Shown: positions 48,474-61,312 of the stretch, one piece after another
Layout: the number at the start of each line of letters is the position of its first letter
How positions within the stretch are numbered: position 1 is the stretch's first letter
Assembly (NCBI GenBank): GCA_022410635.1
Contig: JAJVDF010000046.1
Location: forward strand, 2,854,995-2,918,994
Direction of reading: 5' to 3'
Source of the DNA: Tretioscincus oriximinensis
Lineage: Eukaryota; Chordata; Lepidosauria; Squamata; Gymnophthalmidae
DNA length: 64,000 bases
The notes under the pieces: generated by a model
The model's input: only the letters and a program-made list of their open reading frames with translations
What the model was told of the DNA's origin: nothing
Database searches by the model: none
Translations under genes and position numbers: made by a program

Positions 48474-51400
48474 TAGATGTAAACAAATTGTTGAACTGAA
48501 AATATACTGTTTACCTTCGATATAATAAAACATACTCATATAACATTTTCATATCCCTTATTCTACAAATTTTTCATTTTTGCCTCTTTTCCCCTTTCCC
48601 CCCTTCCCTCGGCCTGCACTTTTCGTTTTCCATAGGCAACCATTGTGCTTGATTGACGTATTATCAATTTTTNAAAAAATCAGTAATTTGTTGATTTTTT
48701 TATCTACAACTGTGAGGGTATAAAAATGGAAGGTTTATAATTAATTAGTTTTATTGTTGTGAGTTTGGGAACTGTGCCACCATACACAAACGGCTGTATC
48801 TCTTCATATAGAAAGATGAATGTCATATATAAAAGAAGGGATGTTTTATATTAAAGAGGTTATGTACTGTGTGCCGTTTACACAACAGTAAAAACGTTAA
48901 CTGCATTTTTAAAAGGCTGTCAGAATGTTGACAATATGCAATGTGTTATGTAGCAAACAGATGCAACTGGCTTAGAGTACATAGTATTTTCCTAAATTCC
49001 TGCCATTTACCTGGTATAAAGATAATTAGGCCCTACAGAGCAGAAGGAAACAAAAATCTGTTATTGATCAATATGTTGCATGAATATTCTGTGGAAAAAT
49101 AATTTATTTACATATATTGTTGTCATTACCCAGGAATTTTATAAGCCCAAGCTGTTCTCAGAACCTTAAGGAACTTCCTAATTGCCATCTCAGCCAATCT
49201 TCTGTCGATTCATTTGGAAAACACTGAGTATCTGTACAAGAGCAGCAGATATTCTTTGAATGGAATGACAGGATACACATGTAAAGTATTTCCTAGCCTA
49301 ATATTACTTTGAATTATTGGTTTTGCATAGAATTTTGTATATACCGTATATATGAAGTATACATTATGGTATACTATATATGACATAAGCTGTTTTTAGA
49401 AAAGATCTACACACACATGTGTATGAGAGAGAGCAAGGGAAAGCATGCAATATGACCTTCCCATTTTCACACAAGGCAAAGCAGAGTGCAAGAGGCATGA
49501 GTTTTGATAAGTGAAGGGAAAGTAATAGTGAAGGGATGGCAGCAGCTGCATTCTCTTTCTCTGCCTTACAGATCCACCAGCAGCAACATGCTTTTCCCTC
49601 TTGTCCCTCAACTAGCAGTTGAGCAGCCCAGAAAGCACCCAGATAGAAGGGAAAAGGCAGCACCAGCTGACAAATGAAAGAAAATGTGAAGATCTGCCAG
49701 GCAGGNGAAAAAAACCTAGCCTCCACTTCCCTTTAAAGTTGTCGCCTTTGCTAAAGTTCANGCTAAAGTGCTCTGCTTTGCCTTGAGGGAAAATAGGAAG
49801 CGCTCACATTGTGTGCTTTCACTCTCTCACATGTGTGTGTGCATGCATGGATCCTTTCTAGAAACAGCTCATGCCACATGAGAGCCTTGAATGTAGGGGA
49901 ACAGAATTGTCTGTTGCTGGCGACAGCTATCCTTGGCGACGGCTATCTTTAACATGTTCATTACAAGATCATATTCAACAATTCACATATAATTGAATGC
50001 TGACAACAGCTGGCCGCTCTCTCTGTGCCTCCTACCCTTACCAGCGATGCTGCCGCTTGCTTTTCAGTGGCCACCACACNGCCAAATCACCAAAGCTGAG
50101 AGCTTTGAGGGCTGCAGCTGTCAGAACTTCAAGCCAAAATGGCAACCAGGAGTTTCAGGAAATGATGAAGAGCAAAGCATTAAATGCTTTCCTGGCAACA
50201 GCCAAGAGAGAGAAGCAGACCCAATGGCAAAACCTCCACCTACTTGGTATCCAACAGACAGCGGAGCGGAAGAGGTTGCACCCAGCCTGCCATGCCTGGG
50301 TTGCTGCTGCCACTANAGCATCATGCTACAATAGTGAGTGACGCCACTTTGCTCGTTTTTATCCTCTGGACAGCCCAGCCCTGGCTGTCAGAAGCCTTCC
50401 AAAATGCTGCTGACACTGCAGCAGGAAAGGCTATATATAGGGGGCTGCTGCTGAAGAAACCTTTGGGCAAAAAGAAGCCACAAGGTTCCTGTGCCTAACG
50501 AGTGACAAGGAGAGCTGAGTCTCTCTTGTATGCTCTCCATCAAACAATAGCGTGGGAGGGTGCAGCAGCCTTAAGTACTGGCAGTGCAAGCCCCCCCCCT
50601 CCCACGCATGGAGCAGGCTGTTGGTATACTCCTGGGATGATTTAGATTCAGAAGAGATTCTGGACACAAACAACCAATGGCCGCCCTGAATGCCGCGCNG
50701 CCAACACTTGGCTGCCCTAGCATTAGGTGAGTCTTTTAGTTTAGATCCTTTTCTCTTATGATTTTTTAATCCACAGGAGGCAATATTTCAACTTACTGAC
50801 CTTGCACCTGGCTAAAGTGTTAATTAGAACAAAAAAGAACAAAAGAGAATNCTGGAACAGAGAGTTTGGGTTGTCAGCATCATTTTACAGGTGCTTGCCA
50901 TAATAATGGTTGCTATTTGAAAGCTGGCATGAGAAGCAGCAAGGTTATGTATTTCTACCTAAATGGCATGAATTTCTGAAAAACCATAGGAAAGATGATC
51001 GCATCAGTGAACCCACATAAAGATCTGAAATGTATTTGATAGAGCTTCTGCAACAAATAGAGTATTTCATCGCAAAACATTTTCTGGTACATCAGATTTT
51101 CAGGATCAAGGTATAAGAACAGGAGAAGAAAACTAATCATCATAGGATTTATTTCTTCTATTATTGTCAGTAATCTTTAGGCATTCATATATATATAGGA
51201 CAGAATGTAGGAATAAGAATGTTTCCTCCATATTTATCATTCCCATCACTATCCAATGGTTTATAACAACAGCCTGAAATAATCAGCATGCTTTTTATTA
51301 TTATTTTTTGCATAGCCTTTGTTTATTATGCAACAGCAATGTGTAGAGCTACTCTTGAAAATTGTCCAGAATATGAATCTAAGGCACAGTATTGCAACTT

Positions 51401-52552
51401 GGCTACTCAACTGTGCCACAAGCAAGATCTATTTCTGCTCAAGGAACTGAACTAGCATCTAATTTTCAACCACACAAACATTCTTGAACTCCAAGCTTAG
51501 TGAAGTGATTAGAAAGTATGTAAATTGACATATTAGGAGATTCCATGCACAACTGTGGGAGTGTAATTAAATGTATTGTTTCTTTATTTTTCCACATAGA
51601 TACAGGGGAAATTCCTGGGTGAAATCCCACTAATATCCAGGAATGGGATTGCTTTATGATTTATACACCGGATAACTTGTTTAATGATTGTATTAGCACC
51701 ATTTGTGTGTATATAAGAATTTTCCTGAATCCCTACATTGTCCTTAGCAAAATTACCTGTATAATTTGTTTAATAGNGAGACAATTTTGGACAGATTGGT
51801 GATATTGTGAACTTTTGTGTATATGTATGGTAAAATATTTGTAAGAAGAAATACATATATTTGCTACACCAGATTGTTATATAAACTGGCAGAGTGCAGG
51901 TTTTAAAGTCGCTTATGCGAATTATCATTTTCTAAACGATTGATAAACCGGATTATCAGAAAATTCAGGAATAATCAGGTGTTGTATGGCTACAGCCTAT
52001 GTTTTAGAGAAGGCCTAAAGTGGGATTAACTGGGCACTGGACTGGGATTGTGTCATATATCCAAAATATGGCTCTAGGATATATGAATAAAATCCTGAGA
52101 TTTTTCTATTATGAAAAAATTAACATAGAACCCAGGCTTTAAAAATAGTGATATACCTTACCTGCCTTGTTTCTAGGAGCCAAAATGACCTCTGTGCAAG
52201 TGCAGTGCTAGCGATTATGCACTTCCAGATAATTTACATCATTGAATTAGCCAGAAGCATTCAAGTGTGTCAGTGTAAGAAAAAGCACTTTGTCCTATTA
52301 TCTGACAAGTGTTGGTGAGAAGCAACTAAGAAAAATCCAGCTTTTCCCTCCTGTCTGGAGGCAGTCCCAGAACTGGGAGTTTTCCAGCTGGAAATCTGAC
52401 CCCGGAGCCCCAAAATGCACAAGATTTGGGGGGTTAACTCATGTGCAAAGTGCACAAGATATTTTTTTGATGTCACTTCTGGGGCAGGATCAGAAGTGAC
52501 ATCATGTCAGGTTACTATTCCCAGAAGCAGAGGCCGGAAGTGACATCATTTG
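48474..52552. other. Non-coding stretch with a GC-richer island
   Basis: Mostly AT-rich and unrecognised. The part from about 49990 to 50730 is described separately. Three frames run through that island in parallel, none with recognisable motifs. Confidence 0.4.
49990..50730. other. GC-richer island with TATA-like box
   Basis: About 740 bases are clearly richer in GC and CAG/CTG words than the flanks. They contain CTATATATAGGGG at about 50431-50443 and end near a CATTAGGTGAGT donor-like sequence. They could be an old LTR, a promoter region or a repeat. No protein is recognisable. Confidence 0.3.
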
Positions 52553-52683
52553 TATGTTTCAGAGAAATAGCCGTGTTAGACCAGTAGAAAGTCCAACAAA
52601 GGGGCTAGTAGAAGTTAGAGACTAACAGGAGAAAAGTGGGTGGCATACTTTTTTGTAGACACGTCTACTTCTTCAGATCATTT
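52553..52683 (-). repeat. Interspersed repeat with TAGCCGTGTTAG motif
   Basis: TTCAGAGAAATAGCCGTGTT, then TTAGAGACTAACA and CTACTTCTTCAGAT form a repeat seen widely in reptile genomes. Its reverse complement is related to 32341-32400. A TAGACACGTCTA palindrome sits inside. Its class (DNA transposon or Penelope-type terminus) is not certain from sequence. Confidence 0.6.
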
Positions 52684-53142
52684 GTATGAGAACTCATACC
52701 TTGTACAAGTATGGATAATCTGATAAAATATATGTGATTCTTTGACACCTCCTACCACTGGGCAACCTGCGTTCATAACCCAAAGAGTCTAACATTCAGC
52801 TCTCTCTCTTGAATCAGGGAAGCAGTTTGGTGCTTCACCATTAACTTGAGATAGTAACGGATTGGATATGGACCAAGAAATTGAAATTGAACCCTAACAA
52901 GATCTTGAAACTGTGAAGTAGAATAACATTATCTCTTGAAAGAGTTGTGCATGTTCCTTTCAATCATCAATCAATAAAACATTTCTGCAATTATATACCA
53001 CCCTATAACCTAAGATTTTAAGGTTAGCTACAAAGNTAAAATGCATTAAAAATAACATTCAAAGCAACAAAATAAAGTAATATGAGCATTGATGTACATT
53101 CAGACATTTCACTCCCCAGGAAGTCTTTAAAAGGAACCCCCA
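52684..53142. other. Spacer with a probable L2 tail
   Basis: At about 52970-53045, AATCAATAAAACATTT followed by ATACCACCCTATAACCTAAG reads, on the minus strand, as a diverged L2 3' tail. The remainder shows nothing recognisable. Confidence 0.4.
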
Positions 53143-53435
53143 TAGGGGGTTCGCTGACAGTGCATTTACAGTTAATTTGGCTCCCTCTTCTCATAGGAGT
53201 CTCTATGTCAGGGACACTCTGCCCTCTGATCCCCCAGCATGGCACTACTGGTGCTGCCCACCCTCCCAGCAGCCAACAGAATGACTCCTCCTTTATTCCC
53301 CTTGGCTGCTGGGAGGATGGGTGGCACCAATAGTGCCATGTTGGGGGATCACAGGACAGAGTTCCCCTAACATGGCGACTCCCATGAGGAGAGGGGGTCA
53401 AATTAACTGTAAATGTGCCGTCAGTAAACTCCCTG
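53143..53435. repeat. Foldback element, about 134 bp arms
   Basis: The left arm (53143-53276) and right arm (53302-53435) are imperfect reverse complements along their whole length. For example, GCATTTACAGTTAATTTG pairs with CAAATTAACTGTAAATGTG, and CCCTCCCAGCAGCCAA pairs with TTGGCTGCTGGGAGG. The 25-base loop is T/C-rich. No transposase is encoded. It may be a foldback MITE or an inverted duplication. Confidence 0.75.
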
Positions 53436-53795
53436 CGGGGCGCTCGGCAACCGGCTATGCATGGCATGCTTCAGTGGTACAGGAAGGCTGTTTGCCATAG
53501 CTGCTTCAGAACCAGTTTCAGGGTCTGTGTAACTTAGTTTAATATTATTTTCTGAGTATCTATGCCTGAAACTGTATCTCTGTTTTGTTCACCTCTTGAA
53601 CTCTTGTTCATCATAGCAATTTTCTGTAATAGCTGCTTTTTATTCAGAATGGTGTCTCTCCATAATCTGTTACAAATTGTTTTTCTCTAAGTATTTCAGA
53701 ATCTGATATAGTTAAAGTTATTTTTTAAATGCCATGGAAAAGATGAGGAACAAGCTCAGAGGATTCTTAAAAATGTTTTTGTTATCTTTTTCCTT
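53436..53795. other. Short spacer, nothing recognised
   Basis: AT-rich sequence between the foldback and the CR1 tail, without recognisable motifs. Confidence 0.4.
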
Positions 53796-53976
53796 CATAA
53801 GAACATAAGAACATAAGAAGAGCCATACTGGATCAGGCCACAGCCCATCGAGTCCAGCATTCTGTGTCACACAAAGGCCCACCAGATGCACCTGGGCAGT
53901 CCGAACAGAGGAAAGCAAAATATGCTGCTCCTGTTCGTGACTCCCTGCAAATGGTATTTCAAAAGTCCTGCACTCA
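53796..53976 (-). mobile_element. CR1 3' UTR fragment with three terminal octamers
   Basis: This is the reverse complement of the 3' UTR at 20420-20597 and 39400-39558. It includes CATACTGGATCAGG, CCAGCATTCTGTGTCAC and CACCTGGGCAGTCCGAACAG, and begins with three CATAAGAA units (53796-53819). It is a short, 5'-truncated insertion of the same CR1 subfamily. Confidence 0.9.
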
Positions 53977-56900
53977 TTTTCTACATTCTCTTCATTGCAC
54001 CCAGAATGTTGGACTAAAGTCTGGGGTCATATTTCTATCCAATCATGGCGGTGCATAGATAAAATTGAGCTGATCATTGTCTCTCAGCGAAATCTACCTC
54101 ACAGGGATTATGATACTGAGAGGAAGAATATAACGAGCTTCTTAAAGTTCTTCGGAAACAAAAAGCAAAATATTGTAAATACATATATACATACAAATAA
54201 AACATTTAACACTCAAACTTACTACTCTCTTGCATCTGAAGGGGGTGCATCATTTATACTGCACCTACAGTTGATAGAAGAGTTGGCAGTATAAATGTTC
54301 CAGGTATCCCCCAATTTCCAGGAACAGCCTTCATCTAGTGTATGAATTTTACCTTCATTTGTAAACAACCCTATCTGTGAATAGGCCAAGGACTTCACTA
54401 TAGAAATGTACACAACCATTAGAAAAATCAATTGAGTCGAACTAAACTAGTGGAAGCCTACAAAAAATTATGGGATAGAGAAAGAGAGGGAGAGGGAGGG
54501 AAAGGAAGAGGAAAAAAGAGAGGAAGTTAGAGGGGGGTGAACCAGAGTAAGAAGGGGCAGTGAGGGGGGAGGAGGGCAGCAATGGGGGGAGAAGGGGAGG
54601 GGCAAAGAGGAGGGGAAAATGTATGTATGCCAACATACATAATTTCAGCTAAGGCAAATTTCATTGCTTGTAATGTAATGTACCTTAGCTGCAAGTATGT
54701 ATGTAGGTATATGAGTGTGACAGAGGAAGATTCGTAGCGCTCCGTCCCAGAACATGTGGAGCTCGGAATGGGGCATGGACTTTATGTTTGTTGTTATGAC
54801 TATGTCCATAGCAATCAACAAAGGCATAACAACAACTTCTATCCACGCCCTTCCTGGCTCTGCAGGTTCTGGGAGCTTCTTCCCCCTGGCAGCAGCAGAA
54901 GCCCTGGGTGAGGCAGCAACTACCTGAACAATGCAACAGCCAGGCAGCAGCAGCTCTGCTAAGGGAAGGCTTAGCATCAGGGCCTGAGCTTGCCCTCTGC
55001 CTGCCCGCCTGTGCCAGGGAAACTCTTCCTCTTGTTGCTGCCTCTGTTGTCTCAGCTGGACAAAGGGGCGTGAAGCAACGAGCGGAGCATGGGCATGGCA
55101 ACATCAGTTTAAATGGGTGCCATGCAAGGAGGGGTTACTGTGGCAACGAAGGTGGGCTAAGAGTGTTGCATAAGTGAGGCACACTGCATGCACTTCCTGT
55201 TACAATTCATGACATCCGGCCAACTCTCAATCAGTAATCTTAGATGTTGTTCAATTCAAATTCAAACCTTTTTGTAGCAGATCTTATTAGTGAAACTGTA
55301 AACTGTTGGAATTCTAGTATGCACTAATGTTCAAAATCACTAATAATGCCAAGAAGTTNAAAAGAATCCTGAAACTTGGTTGCCCCAAGGAACAGAATTT
55401 AAATGGTTATTATTGTAGCTTTGAGGTCTCTCCTTTTCTTCTGATTTATTATTGTTGACTGTTTCTCAACTGAGTATTAATTTAGCATAATTTCTAATCA
55501 GCATGAATTTTTTCTCTGTATATCCCAAGAAAGGAAATTAATAAAGCCGAAGTCAAACAAAAATAAATAACATTGAGCCTCTGATCATTTGCACGCAGTC
55601 TTATGATCTTGGGGTAGGAACCAAGTATTCCAAAGAAACACTTACATACAGCCATATGCTGTTTCCTGCTATTTATATTGTATTTCATCTCTTTTTACAA
55701 GCTTTCATATTGACTTCTTTCTCATCTTATTTCAGGAATGCCTAGTATTTCCAATTCTTTCTTTTTATTTACTCCCAAGCAGTGCATTGGATTTACATCA
55801 CAGCATATAATAGTTTTATTTAATGTGTAGATTTTCTCAGCTTTATAGATATACATTTTCAACTTTCTGCCTCAGAAAGTTCCCCACTGTTGAAAATCCA
55901 ATCAAGTTTCAGTACAGCTATCAGGCTTTATTACTGCTGTGATTTTACTTTGTTCCCAGGTGAGCAGTCATTACTGAAATGTCTAATGCGCTTCCAAGCC
56001 CTTACATTTCAAAGCAAAACATAAGCAGTTGTGATGTCATTTATTTTGTGTGGTTTTTTCTTTTATTCCTACAAAAGGCATACAGTGCAAATAAAAGTTT
56101 CCCTTTGCAATTATGATGACTATTGTGGAAAGTGTANAACTGTATGAGTTGTGATGCCCTCATCTCAGTCCTTGTCTGGGATTGAGATTATGCCTACAGA
56201 TCAGCATACAGTTAATGTTATGTTGTTCCCATTTAAACATGTTTAAGAATGTTTTATTTTAAACTAGTGGAAGAGCTTGTTCCATGGCAATAGGACAGTA
56301 TCTCTAGCTTCTCTCCTCCTTCCCTTCCATCACTGCTGCCGCTTCTGCCCTCCTTGTATTGGCAACATTTTAAGTGNTATGTAAAGAGAGTTAGAGAATC
56401 CTGGTTTCCTCAAAGTCTTTTCTCTTGTTATTGTCTCAGTTTTCTTTGAACTGAACTCTTTCCTTCCTAATGACAATGAAAGAAAAAGAGAGAGAGAAAA
56501 AAAAGAATTTGGGGGTAATTCTGTTGCTACAGGACAGTCTTACATCTCTTGGAAACTTATCTAAAAATATGCCTCTGAGATGCCCAAAAAGGAGGTGTAA
56601 CACATATAATAGTCATAGAAAAGCTCATAGCCACTTTCAGAAGAACTAAGTTGCAGACTCTGAGGGGTACCAGCAATGTGCAAGTAAAAGGAGTCAGGTT
56701 GATTTCCATAAACTCTTTTCTTCTATAGTANAATTTTCTGACAACATTGTGATAGCACAGAAATTTAAAGATTTCTCTTTATTTCACCTTTAGAGAGCCA
56801 GAAGACACTCCAAACAATCTTTAGCCAGGTCAAATCCAATCCCAATTAGAATGTGATTTGGTTGATCACAAATCAACCATAAGCATCTGCTCTTGTTTGC

Positions 56901-57904
56901 ACAGAAGAGGCAGTATAAATAATATAATACTTTACAGGTCGGCCNGATGTATATTGGATTTGTGGGACAGAATGGTAATCATAAAACATTCTTCAACAAC
57001 ACAGTTGCTGTGTTTTTCTTTGAATTGCCAATCAAATTAGCATTTTCTGGAAAAGAAACAAAACACACACTTTGTAAACATGATTATCGCTTTTCATTCC
57101 TTTTATGGTTCAGTTAAAATCTGCTTTGTGTAATTGTTGTAAGATTGTCATTTGGTGTTTCTGTTTACATGTATATATTTCAGAATGTATGATAAAGTAT
57201 TTGAAAATGTCATCATCATTAATGATGATCAACATGGATTACTTTTGTATTCTTAGAGTGATTTTGCCCTAGCCAGTATATTGGATAGCAAACATACTAG
57301 GAGCTTTCACGTGGTGATCGAATCTATGGCGAGGCAAGTTGGCAACAATCCATCTCCATTGAAGTCACGGTATGTTTACCCATCAATCCCTTGTGATCAG
57401 GACTCTTGATATCTACTTCATGGATGCAGTTAGAGATTTTAACAAGGAGAATTCTCCTCCTATGGTTCCATTTGTGCTTTCCATAGCCTCATAGGTGTTT
57501 CCATTAGAAACAAGGAATTGAGATTGAAAGGGCATCTTTTGCATCTTTGGGGATCTGGGTAGCATTTGCACAGAAGGAGAAGAATTATACAACATAGAAC
57601 TCTTTCCCCTGTGAATGAAGANGGAAGCTACGTATTGTCCACATGTTGCCCGTTGTCTCAGCAGTCAGAAGTTTGCTTGTGGAAGAGTCAATTGAAACAG
57701 CTGTTCCATTAAGCAAGAGTTGATTTTGGAGAATAATTCATATTTGCAGTTATTTTTGTTATAACCAGAGTAAACTTTTGTTTACAGTACTTAGGAATAG
57801 TTTAATGATTAGTAATTTGAGCATTTCAAATTTACAAAAGATAAAAATATTTGACCATAATAAGTACAAATCTTGATTAAAAACGAGAATTAATATTATT
57901 TANC
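53977..57904. other. Long non-coding stretch with purine tract and GC patch
   Basis: It contains the polypurine tract at 54468-54622 and a GC-richer patch at 54720-55170 with several CpGs and open frames on both strands but no recognised protein. The rest is AT-rich and unrecognised. A strong T/C-rich AG at 55736 has no convincing donor partner. Confidence 0.4.
54468..54622. repeat. Long polypurine (GA-rich) tract
   Basis: About 150 bases are almost entirely A and G, in irregular GAGG/GGGA words with few interruptions. The complementary strand is a polypyrimidine run. Such tracts can form triplex (H-DNA) structures and are often old expanded microsatellites. Confidence 0.8.
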
Positions 57905-58310
57905 CTCATCTCCCTTACAGAACATCCCATTCATCTCAATGAATAATTTCCTAAGCAGCCTTAGTAAGAAGCAAGGCAAACCTGTGGGTCACCTGGGGAT
58001 TTTCTCCCATCAGGAGATAATTCAGCTGAAGTTCTGCAGTCCTATGGGACACCTTTTGTAATAAAGATCCTAGACATGTTGTTCTTATTGAAGAGTACAA
58101 GGGACAGCTAAGCAAGATATGATTTAGGTCTTCAACCATTTCTACACCGCAGACATATTTCACCATCGAGTCAATAAGTTCAAAACGTTCGTATATAAAC
58201 TGTTGCCTTAGCTGATGAAGCATTTTGTCAACTAGGCATCTCTCAAGATGCAAAATAGATTTTGAACGTACTAGCCATTTTAATGATTTTATATTAGATA
58301 GGCTCACAAT
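57905..58310 (-). pseudogene. Non-LTR retrotransposon C-terminal zinc-finger-like fragment
   Basis: On the minus strand, 58307 to 57951 is one frame of 118 codons. It contains YVCGVEMVEDLNHILLSCPL, a Cys...His...Cys arrangement like the C-terminal knuckle of several LINE reverse transcriptases. NYLLMGENPQVTHRFALLL follows. The wording resembles degraded LINE C-termini common in reptile genomes. Which clade it belongs to cannot be decided from this piece. It is preceded by frame-broken sequence up to about 58480 that may belong to the same element. Confidence 0.5.
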
Positions 58311-59649
58311 GTCATTTTGGGCACTATAACCAGAGTAAGCAATTTATCACAAGCAGGAGCAAAAACAAGATGATCCTAATTGGTTTGACCTGTACCGTGG
58401 CAGTTTACATGAGAGATGCAAAGACCAGAAACCTTCAGAGTTCCCAGGAGATCCATTTTGGCAGCTTGTCTTGTAATGCTGTCAAAATAAGCAATGCAGG
58501 TATGTCATCCATAGTCTGATTGACTGGACCAAGATGCTATTTGGGACACTCTAGCCCAGCCTTTACCCTGTGCAGACAGAATGTACTAGGAGGAGGGGGG
58601 GGGGACTACTATTCCACATTAACTTGTGCAGGTTTAACCTGTGCAGATGGCAGAAGCCCATAGCAAACCATAATTTAGATTCTTCTGGTTAGTCAAGAAG
58701 GCACTGATTAGTCAAGAGGCGAGTCAGTGAGTGTAGGTTCTATATGTTAAAAGACTTCAATCTTCCTGAATGTTTTATAGAAATAAACTTGTAATAAATC
58801 TCCACTTTTCTTAAACTAGAAAGTGAAGTAGAAGTAATAGGAAAGAGAATTTTNAAAAAATACTTGTTACCAACCTTGACACTACTCAGTGGAAGACAAG
58901 GTATCAATAAAAATCCTGTAAATAAATATTTATTGAGGAAAAAAACCAGAATCTTTTAANCAGGTTTCATTTGGAATTGATACCCCTACCTTGCTAAATT
59001 GGACTATGCCCTGTTAAATTTGATGTAACTGAAACATTTTTGTAATTCGAGTGAGCAGATGTTCAGGGGGATTCTGTATTCATTTTTTACTTACATTTTA
59101 ATTTCCATGAGTATTACCACAGAGAGAGAAAAGAGAGGAAAGAAAAGAAAGAAAAGAGAACTTGAAAGCAATAAAATTAATTTTATTCTAGGAACCATTT
59201 AATTGTTTCTGAGTTCTTTTCCATCACAGTACTGTACAAACCTTATACTCAGGGGCATTCAGTTACATTCAGAGTGAACTTTAATGTCAGAAGTTTCTGA
59301 TACATTAACAAGGTTACTATGGAGAAGTAAGAAGAGTTAGTAAATTAAACATGCTTCACTCTCTTCTAAACATGCTATTTATAGTTTATGTTATGTAGTT
59401 CAAGTATTCCTTTCATAAACCTTTAAAAATAGGTCTAGGGAATACAGTTATTACCAGATGTAATACTATGCATCAAACCTAGCCAAGCAGGCTGAAACAC
59501 GCTATATGCATTAAGGTCCCTGGGCACACAACTATCTTNCAGTACTTGAAACTTCTAAGCTGGGTAGGAGTAATTACAAATCATTTGATACCACTATATT
59601 AGATCCGTTGCAGATGCTGATTCCACTTGTTTCATAGGCAATAACAATA
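58311..59649. other. Non-coding stretch, weak repeat traces
   Basis: A run of G lies at about 58597-58606 and a GA-rich run at 59121-59160. A TATCAATAAAAATCCTG and TAAATAAATATTTA sequence at about 58900-58935 may be a decayed L2-type tail on the plus strand. Nothing else was recognised. Confidence 0.35.
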
Positions 59650-59900
59650 TTTTTTTATTATTATTCATTTTATCTCTCATCCCTATCGCCCATAGGATTT
59701 GGAGTGACTCATAACATTTATTATTGCACCAAAACCTTTCCTAAAAACACGTGTAAAACACAATTAAAACAAAAAATCAGAAAAAACAGCTCCAGTTAAA
59801 AGCAAATGTACTTTTGAGCAGGGAAAGGCATTCTGGAAGAGGTATGTTTTCAAGCTTCTCCTAGAAGCCCATTAGGTGTTGAGGCACGTGCAAGATACAC
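59650..59900 (-). mobile_element. L2-like LINE, 3' end
   Basis: On the minus strand, about 59880 to 59820 reads SRRSLKTYLFQNAFPCS, the last conserved phrase of L2-clade ORF2. The 3' UTR follows, ending in CTATGGGCGATAGGGATGAG and an AATAATAAT repeat near 59650-59672. It is diverged and 5'-truncated. Confidence 0.6.
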
Positions 59901-59984
59901 AGTACTGCATGACGTTAAGAGCATCAGTGTTTCTACAGAGATACCAGAGTTATAAGCCTATGTGTCAGCCATGGAGAAGGTAAA

Positions 59985-60178
59985 TGTCCTCCACAGGCCT
60001 CAGCTTCAGCCAACCCAGCTGCTGAAAAGCAGAGACATTAGCAGTTAGATAAATGGGTTCTACTACAATATAGGTGGGGAAGATAGAATAAATGCATGCA
60101 TTTGAGTGAAAAATATGCTTGTAAGCTGCTCTGAGTCCCTTCAGATGAGAAGGGGAGGGTATTAAAACCAGATACTTC
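59985..60178 (+). mobile_element. SINE of the split-SINE family, uninterrupted copy
   Basis: CCTCAGCTTCAGCCAACCCA, then AGTTAGATAAATGGGTTC, TATAGGTGGGGAAGATAG and the tail TTGTAAGCTGCTCTGAGTCC with GGGAGGGTATTAAAACC align along their length with the copies at 40480-40945. The 5' promoter head is not clearly preserved. Confidence 0.6.
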
Positions 60179-60179
60179 T

Positions 60180-60204
60180 TTTTCATCATCATCATCATCA
60201 TCAT
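60180..60204 (+). repeat. ATC trinucleotide microsatellite
   Basis: About seven consecutive ATC/TCA units directly follow the SINE tail, a typical place for microsatellite growth from a SINE 3' end. Confidence 0.85.
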
Positions 60205-61312
60205 AAATGAAGCAGTTCAAAGTCAAGGTCCTGTCCTATATGTTCATCTTTCACATTTTGTGTACTCTGAGTAGAGCATGACTCTCACTTGGCCTGATTC
60301 TGTTCCAGAAAATGATCTAAGGGATCTGCTGCCCAGATGCCATTCCAAAATAGCATAGGTTCTCTTGTGGCTTGTGATAGCACAGAATGACATGTGGACA
60401 GTAGGCACCTTATACCACTTTTTGGTACAGATTATTTTCAAGTGCAAGTCAGGCCTAGGATTGCTGTGTTGACCAGCAAGCAGAACCAACTAAGCGAAGA
60501 GAAAATTTAAATCCTTAGGATCAAGCCACTTAATCAGCCACCATTCTCCATATATGCGCAGTGATGTAGGCCCACTCATAAAGAGTCCTATAATGGTGAT
60601 GATGATGAGAGCAGAAAGGATTAGTTCCCAACTTTGCAGTTTTGCTCAAGAGTAAGAAAGTGCAACTAGTGAGCAAATACTGCTAATGAATGAACTTTAA
60701 AGTATTGGGCCCCTAAACTCTGTGTTCATTAAACATGCATTCTGTACATTGCTACTTAGTAACATGGGCCTCTTCACACTTGGACTGAAAAATAGTCCAA
60801 GCAATTAGCAAGAACAAAGCATTCCCAATGCTAATAGTTTTGCTATTTCTCAGTCACTCAAACTCACTCTTAAACCTACATTAAACTTACCCTTGCTTTT
60901 AAGTAATCCACTTTGCAAATTCTGAATTCTTGCTTTTACATGTTACGTGACATATTTATACACAGGTATAGGTGGAGAGGCAGGCAGGCAAGCAAACAGG
61001 TAAAACACAGTAAGGTTAGAGAATATAGCCTTTGGATGCCCTGCTTTTGGAGTAGGAACAGGTATGGTCTGCTAGGGGGAAGGTGAAAGGTAAATGTGAA
61101 AAAAAAATTAATTGTGTAAAAATACTGCAATATTGATTTTGATTGGTTTCATTCTGAACTAGANTAAAAAATGGTCACTTAGAAATGGTTCACAGGGCAC
61201 AACTTCTGCATAATGGCATACCAACTGGGCTTGCAGTCCAGCCCCAAAGGATGGAATGTACCGTCAAGGTGCCCTCAGAGGCGAAAAAGGAATAATATAT
61301 GTATTGTATGTT
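60205..61312. other. Non-coding stretch, nothing recognised
   Basis: No repeat family or exon was recognised. A short CAGG/CAAG tandem lies around 60975-61000. Confidence 0.4.

Noticed and set aside
54685..55104. 139-codon minus-strand open frame
   Set aside because: It lies in a GC-richer patch where stops are rarer, opposes another frame on the plus strand, and has no recognised domain.
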